From: JBPBQZ01 sp050955105 | Lineage (GTDB): Bacteria; Pseudomonadota; Gammaproteobacteria; Burkholderiales; Burkholderiaceae | Reading direction: 5' to 3' | Assembly: GCA_050955105.1 (NCBI GenBank) | Contig: JBPBQZ010000125.1 | Location: 1 to 37,963, forward strand | DNA length: 37,963 nt | Shown here: positions 1 to 7,884 of the stretch, one piece after another | Layout: each line of letters opens with the position of its first letter | How positions within the stretch are numbered: the first letter of the stretch is position 1 | Translations under genes and position numbers: made by a program | The notes under the pieces: model-generated | Told to the model about the DNA's origin: nothing | The model's input: only the letters and a program-made list of their open reading frames with translations | The model's database searches: none

Positions 1-133
1 AATGATCTCGCGCCGTGCGTTTGGCTTTAGAAACTTCGGAAATTACCGCTTGCGGGTCTTGGCCCTGTGCGGATGGAACGGTGTGATCAACCGGGTGCAA
101 TGAGTGCCCGTCCCCCGTTTGTGGGGAGGAGCC
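1..133 (+). mobile_element. Right end of an insertion sequence, probably ISL3 family
   Basis: After the transposase stop there are about 30 non-coding bases ending in GAGGAGCC at 126-133. ISL3 elements have terminal inverted repeats that usually begin GGCTCTTC, so a right end should read as GAAGAGCC on this strand; the observed bases differ at two positions. The left end and the 8-bp target duplication are outside or not identifiable. A short CCCC/GGGG hairpin at about 114-126 lies inside the terminal region. The tRNA-Ser gene starts about 20 bp further right, so the element sits at the 3' flank of the tRNA gene. Confidence 0.4.
2..103 (+). CDS. Transposase C-terminal fragment, ISL3-like (5' end outside window)
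   Basis: An open frame enters from the left edge and ends at a TGA at 101-103, giving 33 residues. The stretch GFRNFGNYRLRVL followed by a short tail resembles the C-terminus of ISL3-family DDE transposases, where a G(F/Y)RNF.NYR.R motif sits close to the stop. Only the tail is visible, so it cannot be said whether the element is intact. The ATG at 2-4 is probably an internal methionine. The family call rests on memory of the family motif and not on a search; another IS family is possible. Confidence 0.55.
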   Translation: MISRRAFGFRNFGNYRLRVLALCGWNGVINRVQ

Positions 134-152
134 TCCGTAATCATTGATGTCC

Positions 153-242
153 TGGCGGAGAGACGGGGATTCGAACCCCGGATAGGTTTGACCCTATACA
201 CGCTTTCCAGGCGTGCGACTTAAACCGCTCATCCATCTCTCC
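153..242 (-). tRNA. tRNA-Ser (anticodon GGA)
   Basis: On the minus strand the sequence folds as a class II tRNA. The acceptor stem GGAGAGA pairs with TCTCTCC, followed by discriminator G and an encoded CCA at 153-155. The anticodon loop CTGGAAA gives anticodon GGA, reading UCC/UCU serine codons. A long variable arm follows and the T arm contains GGTTCGAATCC. The length of 90 nt including CCA is normal for tRNA-Ser. The gene is transcribed leftward, toward the insertion sequence. Confidence 0.97.
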
Positions 243-253
243 GAAGGAGCGGA

Positions 254-259
254 AGTATA
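254..259 (-). promoter_or_regulatory. Probable -10 box of the tRNA-Ser promoter
   Basis: On the minus strand TATACT lies 11 bases upstream of the tRNA 5' end and differs from the sigma-70 -10 consensus at one base. No good -35 hexamer is seen at the usual spacing; the region upstream is GC-rich. The remaining 260-445, up to the phospholipase-like gene, shows nothing else recognisable. Confidence 0.45.
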
Positions 260-445
260 ACAAAAAGCTCGCCGCCCGGGCATCGAATCTCGAGGCGCGA
301 CCAGTTCCCGCGCCACTTTCCGCTTTTTCTCGGATTCCGCAGATTTGCTTGGCGCAGCACATCCGTGGACGGATATTGACGTCCGTGCCGGCACCGCCGA
401 TTCTTAGCCGCCGGCGCAAAGCATCCCATCCGTCCAAGAGTCCAA

Positions 446-1030
446 ATGCTATTTCGTCTTAAAACCTGCCTAAGCCTCGCCGCCGTCCTGACGGCTACGC
501 TCTGTCGCCCGGCCTGTGCCACCGATACATTGCTGCACGACGCCCGCGTGGCCACTTACTTTTCACCGAACGGCGGCGCCGCCGGGGCCGTCGTGCAGGT
601 AATCGACGCCGCTCGCGAGCGCGTCTTGCTCGCCGGCTACTTGCTCACCTCCACCACCATCGCCCGGGCCTTACAGGCGGCGCACCAGCGGGGCGTCGCC
701 GTACGACTGGTGCTCGATCCGCAGAATCTCGTCATGCCCAACAGCGCGGCCAAGCGTCTTGCCAGCGCCGGCATCGAAGTGGTGACGGATCCGAGCTACG
801 CGATCATGCATCAAAAGTTTTTGGTGGCGGATGACGTGGTGGGCTTCGGCTCGATGAATTTCACCTATTCGGGCGACCGCAAGAACGCCGAAAACTTCAA
901 TCTCTTTTTCAGCGCGCCGGCGCTGGCGGCGCTGTATGAACGCGAATTCGAGCGACTGCGCATCGAGTCGCAGGCGTTTCCGGTCGAGCCGGCACCGGCC
1001 GCTGCGATTGCACTGCCTGCCATCACATAA
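446..1030 (+). CDS. Exported phospholipase-D-like (PLDc) protein
   Basis: This 194-residue protein has a signal peptide: a hydrophobic run at about residues 7-20 with likely cleavage after ACA near residue 25. It carries a single HKD motif, H-x-K-x4-D in HQKFLVAD, followed by GFGSMN, as in the small Nuc-type PLD-family endonucleases that act as dimers. Family members hydrolyse phosphodiester bonds in DNA or lipids; the export signal suggests periplasmic or secreted action, but the substrate cannot be told from sequence. Length matches small Nuc-type members. The start is the first ATG, with only a weak ribosome binding site. It stands alone, 91 bp before the next gene. Confidence 0.8.
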   Translation: MLFRLKTCLSLAAVLTATLCRPACATDTLLHDARVATYFSPNGGAAGAVVQVIDAARERVLLAGYLLTSTTIARALQAAHQRGVAVRLVLDPQNLVMPNSAAKRLASAGIEVVTDPSYAIMHQKFLVADDVVGFGSMNFTYSGDRKNAENFNLFFSAPALAALYEREFERLRIESQAFPVEPAPAAAIALPAIT

Positions 1031-1121
1031 ACCCACTATCATTGAACACGGTCGCCGCCGGGCGCCCGCGCACGGTGCGCGGCATCCCCGGCGGCGGTCG
1101 ATTTTCTCAAAAAGGGTTGAA

Positions 1122-3230
1122 GTGCTTTCCGGTTATTACCATCCTCTGCTGGTTTGTCTGTCGGTCGCGGTCGCCGTTTTCGCGTCGTATACGGCGTTGG
1201 ATCTGGCCGGCCGCATCCGCGCAATCGGCGCGTCGAAGGCGCCGCAGCAACTGTGGTTGATGGCGGGCGCCGGCGCCATGGGGACAGGCATCTGGTCGAT
1301 GCATTTCATCGGCATGCTGGCCTTCAGGCTGCCGATTCCGCTGGGCTATGACGCGCGTATCACCGCCGCTTCGTTCGTGATCGCCGTGGCGGTGTCTTAT
1401 GTCGCGCTGTTCGTCGTCACGCGCAACCAGATGACCATGCCGCGACTGGCGGCGGGCGGCTTGCTGATGGGCAGCGGTATTGCCGGCATGCATTACACCG
1501 GCATGGCCGCCATGCAGATGGACCCGGCGATCACCTATTCGCCAGGCCTGTTCGTCCTGTCGATCCTGATTGCCATGGCAGCGGCGATCACGGCGCTGTG
1601 GATGACTTTCCGTTTGCGCGATTCGCGCATACGTGGCGTGATACCAAAACGCATCGGCTCGGCGTTCATATTGGGCGGCGCGATTGCCGGCATGCATTAC
1701 GTCGGTATGTCGGCCGCGAATTTTGCGACGGGCAGTATTTGCGGCGCGGCGAACGGCATCAATGCGAGCTGGCTGGCCGTGACTGTCGGCGGCGGCACTT
1801 TGAGCGTGTTGGTGCTGACGCTGGTCTGCTCGGTGCTCGATTCGCGTTTCGATCTGCATACCGGTCGCTTGCATGAATCATTGGAAGATGCGAACCAGCG
1901 GCTCAGGCAATTGGCGACGCTCGATACGCTCACGGGGCTGCCGAACCGTGCGTCACTACGCGATCAAATGGATCACGTGATTGAGATGTCGCAGCATACG
2001 GGCCGGCCTTTCTCGGTGCTGTTCATCGATCTGGACGGCTTCAAGGCCATCAATGATTCACTCGGCCATACCACCGGCGACGCGGTGCTGAAGGCGTTTG
2101 CGCAGCAACTCGCGGACTCGGTGCGCCGCCAGGACACGGTGGCGCGCCTGGGCGGCGATGAGTTCGTGGCGCTGCTGGAGGGCCTTGACCAACCGGTGGA
2201 CGTGGCGCACGCGGCCACTTCGATGTTGGCGCGACTACGCCAGGATCTGTTGGTGAACGGCCGGCCGATGCGCGTCACGCCGTCGATCGGCATCGCCACT
2301 TATCCGCATGACGGGGCCAGCACCGATGTTTTGCTGATGCACGCGGATACGGCGATGTATGACGCGAAACGCGATGGCCGCAATACTTATCGGTTTTTCG
2401 AGCCAGGCATGAGCGAGGCCGCGGCGCGTATTCTGTCGATCCAGTTGGCCTTGTCGGAAGCCCTCGATCAGGGACAGTTTTTTCTGGTGTTTCAGCCTAA
2501 GTTCAGCGGTAGCGACGGCACGCCGTCGGGTGCCGAGGCACTGTTGCGCTGGGAGCACGACACCTTGGGCGTGGTGACGCCATCGGAGTTCATCCCCATC
2601 GCCGAGCGTTCCGGGCAGATCATGCAGATCGGCAACTGGGTGATTCGCGAGGCCTGCCGCCATTTGCGAGATTGGGATGCGCGCGGCCTGCCGCAACTCA
2701 AAGTGGCACTGAATCTGTCGCCGCAGCAGTTGCGTCACCAGAATTACGTGGACACCGTTTGCAAGATCCTCGCCGAATCCGATATCACGCCAGATCGCAT
2801 CATGTTCGAGATTACCGAGACGGTGGCGATGCAGGACGCCGAGCGTACGACGGAGACGATTCATCGCTTCCAGGAGCTCGGCTTCGACGTGGCGATCGAT
2901 GATTTCGGTACGGGCTATTCCAGTCTTTCTTATCTGCAGCAGTTCCGCGTGAAGCAACTGAAGATCGATCGCTTCTTCACGGATGGGCTGGATAGCCAGG
3001 GTGAAGAGGGGCTGGCGATCGTCTCGGCCATTATCGCCTTGGCGCATTCGTTAAAAATGAACGTGGTGGCCGAAGGGGTTGAGACCGCCACCCAATTGGC
3101 GCGCCTGAAGAGCCTGGCATGCGATCAGATTCAGGGCTTCTTTCTATCGAAGCCGCTGGCCGCCGATGATTTCGAGACGTTCATGTTGGCGCGCGGCTGG
3201 CTGCCAGGCAGCGAGTCGAGCGCCGCCTGA
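1122..3230 (+). CDS. MHYT-GGDEF-EAL cyclic-di-GMP enzyme
   Basis: This 702-residue membrane signalling protein starts at GTG 1122, preceded by an AAAGGG-like ribosome binding site. The first residues, VLSGYYHPLLV, match the usual N-terminus of MHYT proteins, so the longer open frame upstream of this codon is not taken. Three repeats with MHFIGM, MHYTGM and MHYVGM (near residues 60, 123 and 190) form the MHYT sensor, thought to bind metal or small gases. A GGDEF diguanylate cyclase domain follows, with intact GGDEF at about 345. The EAL phosphodiesterase domain has EALLRW at about 472, then ETV, DDFGTGYSS and AEGVE motifs. Both output domains look catalytically intact, so the net activity is unclear. 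It ends 3 bp before the convergent MFS gene. Confidence 0.9.
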   Translation: MLSGYYHPLLVCLSVAVAVFASYTALDLAGRIRAIGASKAPQQLWLMAGAGAMGTGIWSMHFIGMLAFRLPIPLGYDARITAASFVIAVAVSYVALFVVTRNQMTMPRLAAGGLLMGSGIAGMHYTGMAAMQMDPAITYSPGLFVLSILIAMAAAITALWMTFRLRDSRIRGVIPKRIGSAFILGGAIAGMHYVGMSAANFATGSICGAANGINASWLAVTVGGGTLSVLVLTLVCSVLDSRFDLHTGRLHESLEDANQRLRQLATLDTLTGLPNRASLRDQMDHVIEMSQHTGRPFSVLFIDLDGFKAINDSLGHTTGDAVLKAFAQQLADSVRRQDTVARLGGDEFVALLEGLDQPVDVAHAATSMLARLRQDLLVNGRPMRVTPSIGIATYPHDGASTDVLLMHADTAMYDAKRDGRNTYRFFEPGMSEAAARILSIQLALSEALDQGQFFLVFQPKFSGSDGTPSGAEALLRWEHDTLGVVTPSEFIPIAERSGQIMQIGNWVIREACRHLRDWDARGLPQLKVALNLSPQQLRHQNYVDTVCKILAESDITPDRIMFEITETVAMQDAERTTETIHRFQELGFDVAIDDFGTGYSSLSYLQQFRVKQLKIDRFFTDGLDSQGEEGLAIVSAIIALAHSLKMNVVAEGVETATQLARLKSLACDQIQGFFLSKPLAADDFETFMLARGWLPGSESSAA

Positions 3231-3233
3231 GCC

Positions 3234-4547
3234 TCAAGTGTTGACCAGCTTCGCGGGAAAGGTCAACGTCAGCAGGCCACCCAGCAACAGCCACGCCGCC
3301 AGCACGAACATGCCGCTGTCGGTGCTTTGCGTCAGGTCTTTCAGCCAGCCCACCATATAGGGGCTGACGAAGCCGGCCAGATTGCCCAACGAGTTGATCA
3401 GCGCAATGCCTGCGGCCGCCGCGCTGCCGGCCAGGAAAGCCGTGGGCAGGCTCCAGAACAGCGGCAGTATCGCCATGATGCCGATGGTGGCCAGCGTGAG
3501 CGAGGCCATGGCCAGCAGGGTGTTATGGCTATACACGGTGCTCAACACCAGGCCGACAGCCCCTAGCCAGGCGGGGATGGCCACGTGCCAGCGCCGTTCG
3601 CGGCGGCGGTCGGCACTGCGTCCGATCAGCACCATGGCAACCGCCGATACGGCGAAGGGAATCGTGCTCAACAAGCCGATCTCGAGGGTGCTGCTGACGC
3701 CGGTCGCCTTGATGATGGTCGGTAGCCAGAAGCCCACGCCGTACACGCCCATCACAAACGAGAAGTAGATCAGTGCCGACAGCCACACGCGTGGATTGGC
3801 GAACATCACACGCAAGGGCACGTCGTGTTTCTGCCCGGCCTCGCGTTGTACGTGCGCGGCCAGCAACTGTTTCTGATCTTCGCGCAGCCACTTGGCATCG
3901 ACGATACGGTCTTGCAGATAGAAGATCGTGACCACGCCGAGCAGCAGCGATGGCACGGCTTCCAGAACGAATAGCCATTGCCATCCGGCCAGGCCCGCGA
4001 CGCCCGGCATGTTTTGCATGATCCAGCCCGATACGGGGCCGCCGACCACGCCCGACAACGGCACGCCGGTCATGAACAGCGCGGTGATACGGCCGCGTCG
4101 ATGGCTCGGGTACCAATACGTTAAATACAAGATGACGCCGGGAAAGAATCCGGCTTCGGCGGCGCCTAATACAAAGCGCATCAGATAGAACATCGGCGCA
4201 CTGCTGACGAATGCCATGGCGCCGGAAATCACGCCCCAGGTGATCATGATGCGGGCGATCCATAGCCGTGCGCCGACGCGATGCAAGATCATGTTGCTCG
4301 GCACTTCGAAGATGAAATAGCCGATGAAGAAGATGCCGGCACCCAGGCCATAGGCGGTTTCGCTCAGCTTCAGGTCGTTCAACATCTGCAGCTTGGCGAA
4401 GCCGACGTTAACGCGATCGAGATAGGAGACGACGTAGCAGAGAAACAGCAGGGGCATCAGGCGCCAGGTGACCTTGGCATAGGTGCCGGCTTCGAAGGGT
4501 GCGTCGGCGGCGTTGGATGGAAGCGGAAGATTCGGGGGGTAAGCCAT
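3234..4547 (-). CDS. MFS transporter, anion:cation symporter (ACS) family
   Basis: This 437-residue inner-membrane protein has about 12 hydrophobic segments. The motif YLDRVNVGFAKLQM just after the first membrane helix is typical of the ACS family (phthalate, tartrate, glucarate and hydroxyphenylacetate permeases), so an organic acid is the likely substrate; which one cannot be decided. A clear AGGAGA ribosome binding site precedes the ATG. It lies 53 bp downstream of the DNA repair operon on the same strand and may be read through from it, but no functional link is evident. No catabolic genes flank it. Confidence 0.85.
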   Translation of the reverse strand: MAYPPNLPLPSNAADAPFEAGTYAKVTWRLMPLLFLCYVVSYLDRVNVGFAKLQMLNDLKLSETAYGLGAGIFFIGYFIFEVPSNMILHRVGARLWIARIMITWGVISGAMAFVSSAPMFYLMRFVLGAAEAGFFPGVILYLTYWYPSHRRGRITALFMTGVPLSGVVGGPVSGWIMQNMPGVAGLAGWQWLFVLEAVPSLLLGVVTIFYLQDRIVDAKWLREDQKQLLAAHVQREAGQKHDVPLRVMFANPRVWLSALIYFSFVMGVYGVGFWLPTIIKATGVSSTLEIGLLSTIPFAVSAVAMVLIGRSADRRRERRWHVAIPAWLGAVGLVLSTVYSHNTLLAMASLTLATIGIMAILPLFWSLPTAFLAGSAAAAGIALINSLGNLAGFVSPYMVGWLKDLTQSTDSGMFVLAAWLLLGGLLTLTFPAKLVNT

Positions 4548-4600
4548 GCCTGTCTCCTTTTATTTTGCGTAGCGCCGGCGGCGGAGCGGCTAGCATACGC

Positions 4601-5272
4601 TCAAGCGCTGCTGTTGGGCAGCGGGCCGACGACGCGATCGTCGGCTACCAGATAGATGCGTTTGCCGCTTGTCTCGATATTCATGAGGCCGGTGAATGCA
4701 CCGAAGGCTGGCAGCACGCCCAGGTCGACGCCCAGTGCGAAGCAGGGCACGCGCAGCGCGTCGACGCGCGTGCTGAGGCGTACGCCTGGATGTTCGTGGC
4801 CAGCCAGCACATAGCGTCCGGCCACCTTTTGCGGATGATGGCAAAGCGCCCAGGGGCCGAGTGGGAAGGGTTCCTCGACTTGTTCGATGCCGAGCAGCGC
4901 GGCGGGCGCGCCGGCGTGTCGGTCGTGATTGCCGGTGACCAGCACCAGCCGCAGCGAAGCATGACGCGCGCGCCATGCCAGCAGTGCCGCCGTGGTCAAT
5001 AGCCCCTGTGATTCGTGCGCATGCAGGAAGTCGCCGAGGAACACGATGCCGGTCGGCGCGTGGCGTGCGATCAGGCTATCGAGGCGCCGCAAATTGTCGG
5101 CAGTCGTGCCCGCCGGGACGGGCACGCCGCGCGCACGAAACACTGCCCCTTTGCCAAAGTGCACATCGGCTACCAGCAGGTAGCCCGACAGCGGATCGTA
5201 GGCCGCTCGTTCCACGCACAAGTGCAGCGGCTGACCGGCCAGTTGGATCTGTAGCGAGGTGGCAGCGCTCAT
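4601..5272 (-). CDS. pdeM: Ligase-associated DNA damage response phosphoesterase PdeM
   Basis: This 223-residue protein is a calcineurin-like metallophosphoesterase. Its metal-binding motifs appear in order: DVHFGK (36-41), GDFLHAH (80-86), GNHDRH (114-119) and GHEHPG (158-163). This motif set and size match PdeM, the predicted DNA endonuclease found with ATP-dependent ligase operons. Its start overlaps the helicase stop by four bases (ATGA at 5269-5272), so the two are probably translationally coupled. It is the last gene of the four-gene repair operon. Its exact DNA substrate is not established by the sequence. Confidence 0.93.
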   Translation of the reverse strand: MSAATSLQIQLAGQPLHLCVERAAYDPLSGYLLVADVHFGKGAVFRARGVPVPAGTTADNLRRLDSLIARHAPTGIVFLGDFLHAHESQGLLTTAALLAWRARHASLRLVLVTGNHDRHAGAPAALLGIEQVEEPFPLGPWALCHHPQKVAGRYVLAGHEHPGVRLSTRVDALRVPCFALGVDLGVLPAFGAFTGLMNIETSGKRIYLVADDRVVGPLPNSSA

Positions 5273-7884
5273 CGACCGCTTCCGCTGCGGCGCGAGCGCG
5301 CTCTGGCGCGGGTACTGGCGTTCGCGCTTGCTGGGTGATTGATCATGTCATTGGCTGCGTTGTCCACCGCAATGTTGGCCGCGCGTTCAAGCTCTTCGAG
5401 CATGCGCGCGACGCGCTCACCCAGCGACTCGGTGCTGACCCGTTCGCGCATGCGTTCGATCATCAAGGGAAAAGCGAAAGGCGTGGGCCGCGGCACGCGT
5501 TCGATAACCAGCGCGCTGTCGGCGATGCGCAAAAGCGCCGCACGCAATCGGTCGATGTCCAACTCCTGCAGCAGTACTTCAGTGGCGGCCTGCGCGAGCA
5601 ACAGATTATCGGGGTCGTACTGGCTGAAGACTTCGAAGAACAGGCCCGATGAGGCCTGCAACTGCCGGGCGCTTTTTTGCGCGCCGGGAAAGCGCTGCGT
5701 CACCAGGCCGGCGATGCGTGAGATTTCGCGAAAGCGGCGTTGCGACAATTGCGAGGCATTGAGGCTCGCGACCACATCCGCTTCGAGTGCGTCGATCGAG
5801 AACAGCCCTTGTTCGATCAACGTCGGCCAATCGACTGGCGTGGCGCTCAGCAATTCGAAACCATAGTCGTTCGCGGCGATCGAGAAGGTGATGGGCGAGT
5901 GCCGCGCCGCGCGCCATGCCAGCAGCGAGCCCAAGCCGGTATGCGCGCTGCGTCCGGCGAATGGATAACAGAAAAAATGCCATCCTTCGCGGGACTTCAA
6001 TAGTTCGACCAGCAACATGCCGGGTTCAGGCAGATGTGACCAGCGCATCTGCAGCGTGATCAGCGGTTGCACCGCACGCACCTCCGGGTCGCTGAAATCG
6101 CCCCGCGCGGCAGCCGCCAGGCGCGCCAGCGTGGCGTCGGCCAGCTCCGACGACAATGGCATGCGGCCGCCTTGCCAGCGTGGCACGATGCCGCGCACGG
6201 TCTTGGCGCGTCGCACATAGGCAGTCATTTCGCGCACGCGCACCAGCTCCAGCACGCGTCCCGAAAAAGTGAAGACATCGCCGGGCCGCAAGCGCGCGAT
6301 GAAGGTCTCTTCGACGCTGCCGATACGGCCGCCCGACAACCATTCGATGCGCATCGAGGCGTCGGAAACAATGGTGCCAATGTTCAGCAAATGGCGCCGC
6401 GCCAAGTCTTCGCGCGGCACGCGGTAGATACCGTGCTCGTCACGCAACACCCGGTGATATTCGGGATAAGCGGCAAGCGATGCGCCACCGCGTTCGACGA
6501 AAGCCAGCGCCCAGTCGAATGCTATCTCGGAAAGATGGCGAAATGACCAGGCGCTGCGCACTTCCTCCAGCATCTCGGGCGCCTTGAAGCCGCCGCCGAT
6601 TGCCATCGTGACCAAGTGCTGAACCAGCACGTCGAACGGCGACTCGGGTGGATGACGTGCTTCGATACGTCCCTCCGCAGCTGCATGTCGCGCCGCCGCG
6701 GCCTCGATCAACTCGAGCGCGTGCGTCGGCACAAGGGTGACGCGCGAGACCCGGCCGGGCGCATGGCCCGCGCGCCCGGCCCGCTGCAGCAGGCGCGCCA
6801 CGCCTTTCGGCGAGCCAATCTGGAACACCCGGTCGACCGGCGGAAAGTCCACCCCCAGATCGAGGCTCGATGTGCACACCACGGCTTTGAGACGGCCTTC
6901 CTTCAAACCGAGTTCCACCCATTCGCGCACGCTCGCGTCCAGCGAGCCATGATGCAGCGCCAGCACGCCGGCCCATTCGGGGCGCGCTGCCAGCAGCGCC
7001 TGATACCAGAGCTCGGCTTGCGAGCGCGTGTTCGTAAACAGCAACGAAGTCTGCGCCGAGGCGACTTCGTTGGCGGTGGCTTCCACCAGCCGCAGGCCCA
7101 GGTGCCCGGCCCACGGGAAACGCTCAATGAGATTGGGCACGAGCGTGTCGATGATGCGGCGCTTCGGTTCATTGCCGCGCACCAGCACGCGCGGCGTGCG
7201 TATCGCGCGCAGCAGCGCATCGGCGGCCAGCTCCAGGTCGCCGAGCGTGGCCGACAGTCCCCATACCTGCAGCGCCGGATTCATGCGGGCCAGGCGCGCC
7301 AGCGCCAGTTGCGTTTGCACACCACGCTTATTGCCCAGCAGCTCATGCCACTCGTCGACGACTACCAGCCGCACTTGCGCCAGCTGCTCGTGCGCGGCGG
7401 TGCGCGCGAGCAGCAGCGTGAGGCTTTCTGGGGTGGTGACCAGCGCCGTGGGCAAGCGGCGGCTTTGTCGTGCGCGTTCTGCGGAGCCGGTGTCACCGGT
7501 GCGCAAGCCGACTTGCCAGTGGGGCGCCATCGCCGGCAATGGCGCTTCGAGCGCGCGTGCGGTGTCGGCGGCCAGCGCGCGCATCGGCGTGATCCACAGC
7601 ACGGCGAGGGGCGCGGCGGGTGGCGCACGTCGACGAGCTCGCTCGGCCGATGGTTTATCCACGGGCTGAGCCGCATCCATAAAAGCCGCTGGAATTTTGC
7701 CGGCAAACGCTTGCAACGCGGCCAGCCAGATCGCATAGGTCTTGCCGGCACCGGTGGTTGCGTGCAGCAGGCCGCTGTGACCGGCGGCCATCTCGCGCCA
7801 CACCTGACGCTGGAAGGGGAAGGGTCGCCAGCCGCGCGCCGCGAACCAGGCGGATGCGCGTGGTGGGCGCACGCCGTCGGTCAT
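5269..7884 (-). CDS. Ligase-associated DNA repair DEXH helicase (Lhr-like)
   Basis: This 871-residue protein is a superfamily 2 helicase of the Lhr type. The Walker A motif TTGAGKT lies at residues 43-49 and the Walker B box DEWH at 177-180. Later come FTNTRSQAE in the second RecA domain and QRAGRAGH (motif VI). A winged-helix/Lhr core and a DUF4814-like C-terminal region make up the rest. Family members translocate 3'-5' on single-stranded DNA. Both ends overlap neighbours by four bases: the ligase upstream and pdeM downstream. A short insert rich in Ala, Arg and Pro (about residues 75-92) follows motif I. Length is normal for ligase-associated helicases, shorter than full Lhr. Confidence 0.93.
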   Translation of the reverse strand: MTDGVRPPRASAWFAARGWRPFPFQRQVWREMAAGHSGLLHATTGAGKTYAIWLAALQAFAGKIPAAFMDAAQPVDKPSAERARRRAPPAAPLAVLWITPMRALAADTARALEAPLPAMAPHWQVGLRTGDTGSAERARQSRRLPTALVTTPESLTLLLARTAAHEQLAQVRLVVVDEWHELLGNKRGVQTQLALARLARMNPALQVWGLSATLGDLELAADALLRAIRTPRVLVRGNEPKRRIIDTLVPNLIERFPWAGHLGLRLVEATANEVASAQTSLLFTNTRSQAELWYQALLAARPEWAGVLALHHGSLDASVREWVELGLKEGRLKAVVCTSSLDLGVDFPPVDRVFQIGSPKGVARLLQRAGRAGHAPGRVSRVTLVPTHALELIEAAAARHAAAEGRIEARHPPESPFDVLVQHLVTMAIGGGFKAPEMLEEVRSAWSFRHLSEIAFDWALAFVERGGASLAAYPEYHRVLRDEHGIYRVPREDLARRHLLNIGTIVSDASMRIEWLSGGRIGSVEETFIARLRPGDVFTFSGRVLELVRVREMTAYVRRAKTVRGIVPRWQGGRMPLSSELADATLARLAAAARGDFSDPEVRAVQPLITLQMRWSHLPEPGMLLVELLKSREGWHFFCYPFAGRSAHTGLGSLLAWRAARHSPITFSIAANDYGFELLSATPVDWPTLIEQGLFSIDALEADVVASLNASQLSQRRFREISRIAGLVTQRFPGAQKSARQLQASSGLFFEVFSQYDPDNLLLAQAATEVLLQELDIDRLRAALLRIADSALVIERVPRPTPFAFPLMIERMRERVSTESLGERVARMLEELERAANIAVDNAANDMINHPASANASTRARARSRRSGSGR

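Noticed and set aside
936..1121. 62 extra N-terminal residues on the GGDEF-EAL protein
   Set aside because: They overlap the phospholipase-like gene, are Arg-rich, and the GTG at 1122 gives the standard MHYT start with a ribosome binding site.
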